Of a stretch of DNA of 6,210 bases, positions 1 through 5,422 are shown piece by piece; the first letter of the stretch is position 1; the number at the start of each line of letters is the position of its first letter. The stretch is from the NCBI RefSeq assembly GCF_040537815.1, contig NZ_JBEWSZ010000026.1:1-6210 (forward strand), given 5' to 3'. Source of the stretch: Mesorhizobium shangrilense. Its GTDB lineage: Bacteria; Pseudomonadota; Alphaproteobacteria; Rhizobiales; Rhizobiaceae. The position numbers were made by a program, and so were the translations under genes. Under the pieces are notes generated by a model. The model had not been told where the DNA came from. It did no database searches and saw only the letters and a list, made by a program, of their open reading frames with translations.

Positions 1-132
1 AGGCTCGCCCCCGCTCCGCAAGCAAGAGCCATTCTGGAGCGGCTACAGAAGCTCTCGGAGTCATTCGGGACCCAAATCGACATAGAGAACGGCATTGGAT
101 TGATCCGACTGCGGCCCAGTTCGTCGCAATGA
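1..132 (+). CDS. C-terminal fragment of a protein entering from the left (possibly CapA-like)
   Basis: Frame 1 is open from the first base and stops at TGA 130-132, giving 43 residues. The peptide includes ILERLQKLSESFGTQIDIEN and then a GIGLIRL stretch, an amphipathic helix followed by a short beta-like end, which suits the C-terminus of a globular cytosolic enzyme. The pattern ILxRLxxLSxxFGTxIxIExGxGxI reminds me of the C-terminal end of CapA-type (poly-gamma-glutamate synthesis, metallophosphatase-like) proteins. This is a recollection of a short motif and not a firm assignment. The start and catalytic domain are outside the window. That it is coding is likely because codon usage is normal and the peptide has a regular heptad-like hydrophobic pattern. 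Confidence 0.45.
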   Translation, partial: RLAPAPQARAILERLQKLSESFGTQIDIENGIGLIRLRPSSSQ

Positions 133-216
133 CGCCGCTCAGGGTGAATGCTTGATGCGAAGTGCCTCCGCTGCGCGTCGCAAACTGCCGTGGTGGGCAG
201 CAGCCGTCGCGTAGCG
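133..216 (-). pseudogene. Remnant of a LysR-type regulator N-terminal helix-turn-helix
   Basis: The minus strand from about 216 down to 142 reads RYATAAAHHGSLRRAAEALR followed by IKHSP and a stop at 139-141. In LysR-type regulators the N-terminus typically reads xLRYFxAxAExGSxxRAAExLxxxQSTLSRxI, so the HGS-RRAAEAL-I-HS series matches helices 1 to 3 of that winged HTH. After the stop, allowing small deletions, the sequence would continue as an LS-containing recognition-helix segment. No effector-binding domain is seen, and the upstream part of the minus-strand frame (217-405) is not LysR-like. The fragment abuts the stop of the preceding gene. It cannot make a functional regulator. The match is short, so the family call is moderate. 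Confidence 0.42.
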
Positions 217-610
217 CCGCCGTGGAAAGACGTGATGGCAGGGGTCGTCATCGACAGTGCCATCATGAAGTCGGCCTAACGCGGCTATACCAACACATCG
301 ATCCCTCGGAGCCTCGGCGGATTCCAGGAGGCGAACCGAGATTCCAGCTGGCTTGGAATGCCGTGTCAAAGACGGGTTCTCGTCTTCTGGGCCTCTTGCC
401 GCCATAAGCCGGATATTGGTGCGGCCGTCCTAGCGGCGACCGTACGTGGGTTTGACCAGGTTCGAATAGCCAGCCGTGTGCCGCAATCTGACCAGCTCTG
501 ATTCCGCAGCCAGCCACCGACTCGAGTTGAGGAAACCTGATCGAGGCGGCATCGAAGTTATCCTCCAGTTCCTTCGGTAGGTTCCAAGTGCGTCTCAAAA
601 CCAAGCTGCG
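217..610. other. Unassigned decayed DNA
   Basis: About 390 bases with no gene I can support. Several open frames exist on both strands, but none has a ribosome binding site, recognisable motif or conserved-looking composition, and they overlap each other. The position next to a broken regulator fragment and a repeat array suggests leftover DNA from earlier insertions and deletions. Confidence 0.5.
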
Positions 611-680
611 TATTCCGATGATGCCGGACGGCTATTCCAATCTGAAGCCGGACAGGTATTCCGATCTCATGCCGGACACG
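611..680 (+). repeat. Three ~22-24 bp direct repeats (TATTCCgATnnnnnGCCGGACa)
   Basis: Units lie at 611-632 (22 bp), 633-656 (24 bp) and 657-680 (24 bp). Each begins TATTCCRAT, has a variable middle of a few bases, and ends in GCCGGAC. An inverted copy (TGTCCGG...ATCGGAAT) lies at 2100-2120 on the far side of the IS3 element. Multiple short direct repeats close to the tip are typical of IS21-family ends, where they bind the transposase IstA. I therefore suspect a degenerate IS21-like terminus, but no istA or istB sequence is visible nearby. Confidence 0.6.
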
Positions 681-682
681 AT
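679..682. repeat. Left CGAT target-site duplication of the IS3 element
   Basis: CGAT directly precedes the left inverted repeat at 683, and the same four bases directly follow the right inverted repeat at 2096-2099. A 4-bp duplication is within the 3-5 bp range of the IS3 family. It shows that both ends still belong to one insertion event. Confidence 0.8.
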
Positions 683-729
683 TGGAGTGCACCCCTAGAC
701 TGAGACACAGAAAATCGCGGACAGTTTCC
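683..729 (+). repeat. Left terminal inverted repeat of the IS3 element
   Basis: The sequence starts TGGAGTGCACCCCTAGAC and ends GCGGACAGTTTCC. Its reverse complement recurs at 2049-2095 with 46 of 47 positions identical; the one difference is T at 696 against C in the right-end reverse complement. This is longer than the 20-40 bp usual for the family. Confidence 0.92.
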
Positions 730-733
730 CCAC

Positions 734-742
734 AAGGAGAGG
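734..742 (+). promoter_or_regulatory. Ribosome binding site of IS3 orfA
   Basis: AAGGAGAGG is a strong Shine-Dalgarno sequence with a 10-base spacing to the ATG at 753. It fixes that start codon. Confidence 0.7.
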
Positions 743-752
743 AAATTGGGGC

Positions 753-1211
753 ATGGCCAGACGGCAAAGGGTCATTGATGAAGATCAAAAACTGAAGCTT
801 CTCCAGCGCATGGAGGCGGGCGAAACTGTCAGCAAGTTGGCGGATGAGGTTGGAATCAGTCGCCAACGACTTTACGAGTGGCGTGATCAACTCAGGCTCC
901 GCGGTAGTCTGAAGTCACGCCGGCGCGGCCGGCCGGCCAGATCGACAACAGGAGTTGACGGGGCCGCGCGGCTGCAGAACCCAGTCGACACGCCGGCACC
1001 TCAGGAAAAGGCGCTGACCAAGGCCAGGCGCCGGATCAGGGAATTGGAGCAGAAAGTCGGGCAACAGCAACTCGATCTCGATTTTTTTCGCGAAGCCTTG
1101 CGGCATTTCGAGGAAGATCATCGTCGAGCAGCGCTCCTGGCGAAACGGGATCTTCAAAGTCATCGAAAAGATGACGACCGGCCTGTCGCAAGGCGAATTC
1201 AACATCGATAG
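753..1211 (+). CDS. IS3-family transposase OrfA (HTH, leucine-zipper protein)
   Basis: A 152-residue basic protein. Residues about 10-50 form a helix-turn-helix of the transposase type, including KLADEVGISRQRLYEWRDQL, which binds the IS ends. A basic Arg-rich linker follows (54-63). Residues about 86-118 are a heptad-rich helix (RRRIRELEQKVGQQQLDLDF), the leucine zipper by which OrfA and OrfAB multimerise. The start is supported by AAGGAGAGG at 734-742. The gene overlaps orfB by 41 bases. OrfA alone usually regulates transposition, whereas an OrfAB fusion is the transposase. The last 30 or so residues, after FFREALRHFEE, are highly charged and probably unconserved. The T7 run at 1082-1088 lies inside codons 110-112. 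Confidence 0.88.
   Translation: MARRQRVIDEDQKLKLLQRMEAGETVSKLADEVGISRQRLYEWRDQLRLRGSLKSRRRGRPARSTTGVDGAARLQNPVDTPAPQEKALTKARRRIRELEQKVGQQQLDLDFFREALRHFEEDHRRAALLAKRDLQSHRKDDDRPVARRIQHR
1082..1088 (+). other. T7 homopolymer, candidate slippage site in the orfA/orfB overlap
   Basis: Seven T's (GAT TTT TTT CGC in the OrfA frame) lie upstream of orfB. The orfB frame is +1 relative to orfA. It is open without a stop from at least 1021 to the orfB ATG at 1171, so loss of one T in the transcript, or a +1/-2 ribosomal shift, would join the two frames. A -1 shift would instead run into TGA at 1172-1174. This site is inferred and has not been shown to be used. Confidence 0.35.
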
Positions 1212-2040
1212 AATGTGCTGGCTCGCTGGCGTGAGCCGCGCGAGTTATTACCGTCACTGGCTGGATTCGGCCCCGCGTCGGGCCGAGACAGGTTTGCGCG
1301 ATCTGATTCAGAAGCTGGCTCTCGGCAACGCGCACTACGGCTACCGCCGGATCGCAGCCCTGCTGCGGCGGGAGGGGTGGCAGGTCAATCACAAATGCGT
1401 TCTACGGATCATGCGGGAAGACAATCTGCTGTGCCTGCGCGCAAAACCCTTTGTTCCTGTGACGAGGAACTCGAGGCATGGTTGGCACGTCGTGCCGAAC
1501 CTTGCCAGGGGAATGATCCTCAATAGGCTCGACCAGCTGTGGGTGGCCGATATCACGTTCCTGCATCTGGCTGAGGAGTTTGCTTTCCTTGCCGTTGTGC
1601 TTGACGCCTATAGCCGCAAAGTGGTCGGCTGGGCGTTGGATACGCATCTCAGAGCAAGCCTTGCCATCGAGGCCCTCGAGATGGCTATCGCTGATCGCCG
1701 GCCCGAACCCGGGAGCCTCGTGCATCATTCCGACCGCGGGGTTCAATACGCGTGCGGAGCGTACTCCGAACTTCTGAATCGTCACGGTATCCAGGCGAGC
1801 ATGAGCCGTGTCGGCAATCCTTACGATAATGCGAAGGCGGAGAGCTTCATGAAAACGCTCAAGCAGGAAGAAGTGCAGGGCCTCACCTACAAGGATGCGG
1901 CCGACGCGCGCAAACGGATCGGAGCCTTCATCGATACCATCTACAACCAGCAAAGGCTGCATTCGGCGCTCGACTATCTCACTCCTGAGGAATACGAGCA
2001 GAAGCATTCAAGCAGACGACTGACAGAAAAGGCTGCATAG
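1171..2040 (+). CDS. IS3-family transposase OrfB (DDE integrase catalytic domain)
   Basis: A 289-residue catalytic subunit. Residues about 10-100 include the HTH_21-type region (MCWLAGVSRASYYRHW; HYGYRRIAALLRREGW). Residues about 121-275 are the retroviral-integrase core. The catalytic triad is complete: Asp127 in LWVADITF, Asp188 in VHHSDRGVQYA, and Glu224 in NPYDNAKAESFMKTLK, with the usual 35 residues between the second Asp and the Glu. The C-terminal YNQQRLHSALDYLTPEEYE motif is typical of IS3 transposases. The protein cuts and joins the IS ends during copy-paste transposition. ATG 1171 is the first Met, but codons upstream in the same frame (NGIFKVIEK) also look like family sequence, so the natural product is probably an OrfAB fusion. 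The gene is intact. Confidence 0.93.
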   Translation: MTTGLSQGEFNIDRMCWLAGVSRASYYRHWLDSAPRRAETGLRDLIQKLALGNAHYGYRRIAALLRREGWQVNHKCVLRIMREDNLLCLRAKPFVPVTRNSRHGWHVVPNLARGMILNRLDQLWVADITFLHLAEEFAFLAVVLDAYSRKVVGWALDTHLRASLAIEALEMAIADRRPEPGSLVHHSDRGVQYACGAYSELLNRHGIQASMSRVGNPYDNAKAESFMKTLKQEEVQGLTYKDAADARKRIGAFIDTIYNQQRLHSALDYLTPEEYEQKHSSRRLTEKAA

Positions 2041-2048
2041 CTTAACAC

Positions 2049-2095
2049 GGAAACTGTCCGCGATTTTCTGTGTCTCAGTCTGGGGGTGCACTCCA
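2049..2095 (-). repeat. Right terminal inverted repeat of the IS3 element
   Basis: GGAAACTGTCCGCGATTTTC through GTGCACTCCA is the reverse complement of 683-729 with one mismatch. It starts 8 bases after the orfB stop codon. Confidence 0.92.
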
Positions 2096-2099
2096 CGAT
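2096..2099. repeat. Right CGAT target-site duplication of the IS3 element
   Basis: CGAT matches 679-682 and directly follows the terminal CTCCA of the element. Confidence 0.8.
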
Positions 2100-2120
2100 T
2101 GTCCGGATTTTGATCGGAAT
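2100..2120 (-). repeat. Inverted copy of the 611-680 repeat unit
   Basis: TGTCCGGATTTTGATCGGAA plus T. On the minus strand it reads ATTCCGATC, five variable bases, then CCGGACA, matching the third unit (658-678) at 16 of 21 positions. Removing the IS3 element and one CGAT copy leaves CCGGACA-CGAT-TGTCCGG, a perfect palindrome with a 4-base centre. It may be the tip of an IS21-like element pointing right. Confidence 0.6.
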
Positions 2121-2349
2121 CCCGTCCCGTTAACTCCCGGAATCCGCAACCAAGCTACTACATTTCAAACCGCCCCGCTTTGTGTGCTGCCCATTTCAGC
2201 AGCCGATCCAGTTTGACGCAAATTCTTCTCTCACATGCATCATCCTTGCGAGGAGCGTTGGACGGAGAATTCTGATCGTCGATTGAATAAGTGAAGAACT
2301 GACGTCGATCGTCATCCTGCGCTCAAAAAGGAAACTAATCACCCCTTTG

Positions 2350-2366
2350 TTCTTGCGCACCAAGAA
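2350..2366. promoter_or_regulatory. Dyad TTCTTG-N5-CAAGAA, possible operator
   Basis: A perfect 6-bp inverted repeat with a 5-base centre, 62 bases upstream of the hydrolase start. Its size suits a dimeric repressor or activator site, but no regulator is known here and the pattern could be chance. Confidence 0.25.
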
Positions 2367-2412
2367 TACGCAACGCGGTAGGAAACATCGAAACGGCTCT
2401 ACAGGACTAACT

Positions 2413-2418
2413 AAAAGG
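2413..2418 (+). promoter_or_regulatory. Probable ribosome binding site of the M20 hydrolase
   Basis: AAAAGG with a 10-base spacing to ATG 2429. It is weak. An in-frame TGA at 2420-2422 makes ATG 2429 the first possible Met. A two-codon ATG-TAA minicistron (2422-2427) lies just before the start. Confidence 0.45.
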
Positions 2419-2428
2419 CTGATGTAAC

Positions 2429-3598
2429 ATGAGAAGCGTTGAAACTTTCCGGGATGTGCAGAGCGAGGCAACCGAGTGGCGTCGCTACCTGCACCAGAAT
2501 CCGGAGCTCGGCTATCAGTTACACAACACAGCAACGTTCGTAGCCGAGAAACTGGCTTCGTTCGGCATCAATCATATCGAAACGGGGATAGCTGAGACCG
2601 GTATTGTCGCACTCATTCAAGGCGAAGGCGGAGACGGACCGACGATCGGATTGAGGGCGGACATGGATGCCCTCCCAATCGTTGAGGCGTCAAACAAACC
2701 CTGGTCGTCGCAAATACCGGGCAAAATGCATGCGTGTGGCCACGACGGTCACACCGCGATGTTGCTGGGCGCCGCGAAACACCTTGCGAGTACGCGCAAC
2801 TTTAAGGGCTCCGTCGCTTTGATCTTTCAGCCGGCAGAAGAAGTGGAACTGCCATCGGGCGGTCTGAGGATGGTCCAGGGGGGAATCATGGATCGTTTTG
2901 GCATCTCCCAGGTTTTTGGAATGCACAACATGCCAGGCATGGAGATCGGCAAGTTCGGCATTTGCGATGGCCCGATCATGGGCTCGCAGGACGACTTCGA
3001 CCTCATCGTGAAGGGCAGGGGCGGCCATGCCGCCTCGCCGCATCGGACCATCGATCCCGTTGTCATTGCAGCACAGATCATCATTGGCCTGCAAACCTTG
3101 GTCTCGCGCAAAACCGATCCCATCGAGTCGCTGGTGATCTCAGTCACCAAGTTGAACGCCGCACGGGCCTACAACATCATTCCCGATCGCGTTGAAATCG
3201 CCGGAACCGTGAGAACCCTCGCACCCGCCCTGCAAGACTTCGCCGAACGGGAGATTTTGGCAGCCGCCCAGGGTATTGGGCGCGGATTCGGCGCGGACGT
3301 TGAGTTCAAGTACCGTCGATCCGTCCCGGTTACCTTCAACCATACGGAGGGGACCAATCTGGCGATCACGGCGGCGCGCAATCTCGTGGGGCCTGCCTCC
3401 GTGGACGACAACATCAGAGTGAGTATGGAGGCGGAGGACTTCGCCTACATGCTTGAGACGCGGCCGGGCGCTTACATTATGCTTGGAAATGGACCGACCG
3501 CCGGCGTGCACCACCCGACATATGATTTCAACGACGAAGCCTTGCCTTACGGCATCGGCTATTGGGTGAACCTGGTTGAGACGGTTCTGGCCGCTTGA
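2429..3598 (+). CDS. M20-family metallo-amidohydrolase (hippurate / N-acyl-amino-acid hydrolase type)
   Basis: A 389-residue cytosolic enzyme of normal family length with no signal peptide. These enzymes hydrolyse N-acyl amino acids such as hippurate or acyl- and indoleacetyl-conjugates to a free amino acid and an acid, using one or two divalent metals. The metal and catalytic motifs are in order: the early HQNPELGYQ motif (residues 22-30); GLRADMDALP (74-83); MHACGHDGHT with Cys103 and His105; QPAEE with catalytic or metal Glu137/138; GMHNMPG with His166; and VHHPTYDFND with His361/362. The small dimerisation domain (about 185-295) contains GRGGHAASPH. It resembles, from memory, the putative hydrolase y4tI of rhizobial plasmid pNGR234a, though this is not verified. 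A class III aminotransferase follows on the same strand 414 bp away, with IS debris between. The substrate cannot be told from sequence. Confidence 0.9.
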   Translation: MRSVETFRDVQSEATEWRRYLHQNPELGYQLHNTATFVAEKLASFGINHIETGIAETGIVALIQGEGGDGPTIGLRADMDALPIVEASNKPWSSQIPGKMHACGHDGHTAMLLGAAKHLASTRNFKGSVALIFQPAEEVELPSGGLRMVQGGIMDRFGISQVFGMHNMPGMEIGKFGICDGPIMGSQDDFDLIVKGRGGHAASPHRTIDPVVIAAQIIIGLQTLVSRKTDPIESLVISVTKLNAARAYNIIPDRVEIAGTVRTLAPALQDFAEREILAAAQGIGRGFGADVEFKYRRSVPVTFNHTEGTNLAITAARNLVGPASVDDNIRVSMEAEDFAYMLETRPGAYIMLGNGPTAGVHHPTYDFNDEALPYGIGYWVNLVETVLAA

Positions 3599-3640
3599 AG
3601 CGACGACACCGAAGAGCGTGCGGGACTATCGCGCGATCCG

Positions 3641-3816
3641 AGAGCAGGATGATTTCATTCTCCCATCATGTCCCGCCTCCGCGAAATAGTTGGTGCGCTC
3701 ATTTGCGGTGACGGCAATAAGGATTTAGCCGATAGCGTGCAGATGGCGTCTGAGGTGCGTCCGGCGGCCTGTCCGAGCAGATGCTTGGTCTTGACGAAGA
3801 ACTGCTCGATCGGGTT
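3641..3816 (-). mobile_element. Remnant of the right end of an IS630-type element
   Basis: Contains the decayed transposase C-terminus described at 3662-3816. The outer boundary is guessed at the GAGAGCAGGATGATTT sequence starting near 3641, which resembles (GAGCA core) the presumed tip of the other IS630-type element near 5334. Neither a clean terminal inverted repeat nor a TA duplication was confirmed. Confidence 0.4.
3662..3816 (-). pseudogene. C-terminal fragment of an IS630-family transposase, frameshifted
   Basis: On the minus strand, 3816-3739 reads NPIEQFFVKTKHLLGQAAGR then TSDAIC. This is the IS630 signature NPIExxFxKxKxxLRxAAxRTxxAI, whose Glu is the third catalytic residue of the DDE triad. 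A one-base frame change then restores the family ending: AIG, a stop codon, ILIAVTANERTNYFAEAGHD, matching the ECxNYFxxAGYD C-terminus. One frameshift, one stop and absence of everything before NPIE make it non-functional. Sequence before the Asn (SKPRKVC) does not match the expected YSPDL, so homology breaks at about 3817. It separates the hydrolase from the aminotransferase and is read against both. Confidence 0.72.
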
Positions 3817-4012
3817 GCAGACCTTTCTCGGCTTTGAGATGGCGTTCGAAGAGCTGGTAAACGGGATCGCGACCGTCTTTATGCCGCCCTCCACGCGAAA
3901 GCGGCGCAGCAAAGCTCTCGAATCGCTGACAGGCGGCTTCCAAGAGATCGGCGCTATGGTGAGCTAGACGGCGTGAAGGCGGGGTCCACATGCCCCCATG
4001 TGAGAGACTATC
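3817..4012. other. Unassigned spacer upstream of the aminotransferase
   Basis: No gene is supported. A plus-strand frame (end of 3668-3967) and a longer minus-strand frame cross it, but neither shows recognisable motifs. It must carry any local promoter for the aminotransferase unless transcription comes through from the hydrolase. It ends in a small hairpin and a weak Shine-Dalgarno. Confidence 0.45.
3987..4002 (+). promoter_or_regulatory. Small hairpin CACATG-CCCC-CATGTG before the aminotransferase start
   Basis: A perfect 6-bp stem with a 4-base loop ends where the purine-rich GAGAGA (4002-4007) begins, 5 bases before ATG 4013. It may influence translation initiation or bind a regulator. 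It has no T-run, so it is not a typical terminator. Confidence 0.3.
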
Positions 4013-5374
4013 ATGAGCAAGATTTTGCACCGGACCATTCATGCAAACCTGCCCCTGGCTGTGGGCGGGCGTGGCATCGAGATGTTTGACGCCGACGGCA
4101 AGGCATACATTGACGCCTCCGGCGGAGCTGCTGTGTCGTGTATTGGCCACGGTCATCCGGAGGTGCTCGCGGCGCTGCACGCTCAGCTCGACAAGCTTGC
4201 CTACGCTCATACGGGCTTCTTCACGACGGACATCGCTGAGCGGCTCGCGGACCGCCTCGTTGCCGACTCTCCGGATGGGATCGATTATGTCTATCTCGTC
4301 AGCGGCGGGTCGGAAGCGATGGAGGCCGCGCTGAAGATGGCGCGCCAGTATTTCGTCGAGAAGGGGGAAGGTCGTCGCAGGCATATCATCGCGCGCCATC
4401 AAAGTTACCATGGTAATACTCTGGGAGCGCTAGCCGCTGGCGGCAATGAATGGCGCCGGGCCCAGTTCCGACCGCTCCTGGTCGAAACCCATCACGTTGC
4501 GCCGTGCTATGCATATCGTGGTCGCTTACCTGCCGAAAGTGAGCATCAGTATGGTCAGCGCGTGGCCAACCAACTTGAGGCGAAAATTCTCGAGCTCGGA
4601 CCACACGAAGTGATCGCATTCGTCGCGGAAACTGTCGTTGGCGCGACTGCGGGCGCGGTGCCGCCAGTGAACGGATACTTCAAGAAGATACGCGAAATCT
4701 GTGACCGCTACGGCGTTCTCCTAATCCTAGATGAGGTCATGTGCGGCACGGGGCGCACCGGAACTATGCACGCTTTCGAACAGGAAGGCATCGTGCCAGA
4801 CATAATGGCAATCGCAAAGGGGCTGGGAGGGGGCTATCAGCCGATCGGCGCCGTCATGTTAGGACGGCATATCTACGACGCTTTCGCTTCTGGATCGGGA
4901 TTTTTCCAGCATGGTCATACCTATATGGGGCACTCCATGGCGGCGGCGGCAGGCCTTGCAGTACAGGACATTATTCGCGAGCATCGCCTTCTGGATAACG
5001 TCAGAGAGATGGGGGAGCTGCTCAACCGGCGGCTTCATGAGCGTTTTGACAATCATCATCATGTCGGCGATATTCGCGGTCGCGGTCTTTTTCGTGCCAT
5101 AGAAATCGTAGCTGACCGCTCCGATAAATCGCCGTTCGACCCGGCGTGCAAACTGAATGTGGCCGTGAAACGTGAAGCCATGGCGCGCGGGCTGATGGTC
5201 TACCCGATGGGCGGGACGATTGATGGCGTTCGAGGTGACCACGTCTTGCTCGCGCCCCCATTCATCGTCAACGCCGGCCAGGTCGACACGATCGTTGAAC
5301 GTCTGGGCGATGCCTTAGATGCCTCGATCGCTACTAGAGCACGTCCTGTGATCGATGAATCGATTGTGATGTGA
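4013..5374 (+). CDS. Class III PLP-dependent aminotransferase
   Basis: A 453-residue cytosolic enzyme of the omega-aminotransferase group (fold type I), which moves an amino group from an amine or omega-amino acid to a keto acid such as pyruvate or 2-oxoglutarate. Motifs in order: DASGGAAVSCIGHGHPEV (34-51); cofactor phosphate-binding SGGSEAMEAALKMAR (97-111); YHGNTLGAL (132-140) for ring stacking; FVAETVVGATAGAVPP with Glu206; LLILDEVMCGTGRTG with Asp240 binding the pyridine N; AIAKGLGGGYQPIGAV with Schiff-base Lys269; and GHTYMGHS with Thr303. The start is fixed by an in-frame TGA at 4001-4003 and GAGAGA at 4002-4007. All key residues are present, so it should be active. It recalls aminotransferase y4uB of pNGR234a (memory, unverified). 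The last ~13 residues may be encoded by the adjoining IS630 tip. The substrate is unknown; pairing with the M20 hydrolase suggests use of an amino compound released from an amide. Confidence 0.92.
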   Translation: MSKILHRTIHANLPLAVGGRGIEMFDADGKAYIDASGGAAVSCIGHGHPEVLAALHAQLDKLAYAHTGFFTTDIAERLADRLVADSPDGIDYVYLVSGGSEAMEAALKMARQYFVEKGEGRRRHIIARHQSYHGNTLGALAAGGNEWRRAQFRPLLVETHHVAPCYAYRGRLPAESEHQYGQRVANQLEAKILELGPHEVIAFVAETVVGATAGAVPPVNGYFKKIREICDRYGVLLILDEVMCGTGRTGTMHAFEQEGIVPDIMAIAKGLGGGYQPIGAVMLGRHIYDAFASGSGFFQHGHTYMGHSMAAAAGLAVQDIIREHRLLDNVREMGELLNRRLHERFDNHHHVGDIRGRGLFRAIEIVADRSDKSPFDPACKLNVAVKREAMARGLMVYPMGGTIDGVRGDHVLLAPPFIVNAGQVDTIVERLGDALDASIATRARPVIDESIVM

Positions 5375-5400
5375 CGGGTGCGTTTTGTGCTGATTCAACA

Positions 5401-5420
5401 TCCACCTTGATGGAGGTGGA
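5401..5420 (+). promoter_or_regulatory. Hairpin overlapping the Shine-Dalgarno of the IS630 transposase
   Basis: TCCACCT (5401-5407) pairs perfectly with AGGTGGA (5414-5420) around the loop TGATGG. The Shine-Dalgarno GGAGG (5412-5416) lies across loop and stem, 6 bases before ATG 5423. Folding of a transcript read in from outside would hide the ribosome site, a strategy known in several insertion sequences for limiting transposase made from host promoters. A regulatory role here is inferred. Confidence 0.5.
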
Positions 5421-5422
5421 CG

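Larger units (their letters stand above)
683..2095 (+). mobile_element. Complete IS3-family insertion sequence, 1413 bp
   Basis: The element has 47-bp terminal inverted repeats differing at one position, TG...CA tips (TGGAG...CTCCA), CGAT duplications on both sides, and two overlapping genes, orfA and orfB. OrfB has the full DDE catalytic triad. The length is normal for IS3-family elements (about 1.2-1.5 kb). Both ORFs are open and the ends are nearly identical, so it appears recent and possibly active. It is inserted in the 4-bp spacer of a repeat palindrome (611-680 and 2100-2120). The subgroup cannot be fixed by eye. Confidence 0.92.
2121..2428 (+). other. Leader region upstream of the M20 hydrolase
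   Basis: About 300 bases without a supported gene. The left part continues the repeat-end sequence and is probably mobile-element residue. The right part is more AT-rich and must hold the promoter, although no convincing -35/-10 or -24/-12 pair was found. Two short perfect dyads are present: TGACG-N5-CGTCA (2300-2314) and TTCTTG-N5-CAAGAA (2350-2366). Confidence 0.5.

Noticed and set aside
611..680. CRISPR-like array
   Set aside because: The units are contiguous and only 22-24 bp, differ from one another, and have no spacers. An inverted copy across the insertion fits transposon-end repeats better.
1402..2007. 201-codon minus-strand open frame inside the IS3 element
   Set aside because: It is antisense to orfB, which has the complete DDE triad; there is no ribosome site or motif.
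2121..2428. nod box, NifA site or sigma-54 promoter upstream of the hydrolase
   Set aside because: I looked for the nod box, TGT-N10-ACA and the -24/-12 GG/GC pattern because the region looks rhizobial, but found no acceptable match.
2196..2534. 112-codon minus-strand open frame across the hydrolase start
   Set aside because: It overlaps the first 35 codons of the M20 gene, has no motif and has no supported start.
3725..4411. 228-codon minus-strand open frame
   Set aside because: It overlaps the start of the well-supported aminotransferase and runs through the IS630 remnant in a different frame from the true homology. It shows no motif, so it is an antisense shadow in GC-rich DNA.
5401..5420. 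Rho-independent terminator after the aminotransferase
   Set aside because: The stem is not followed by a T-run. It overlaps the Shine-Dalgarno of the next gene, so a translational role is more likely.
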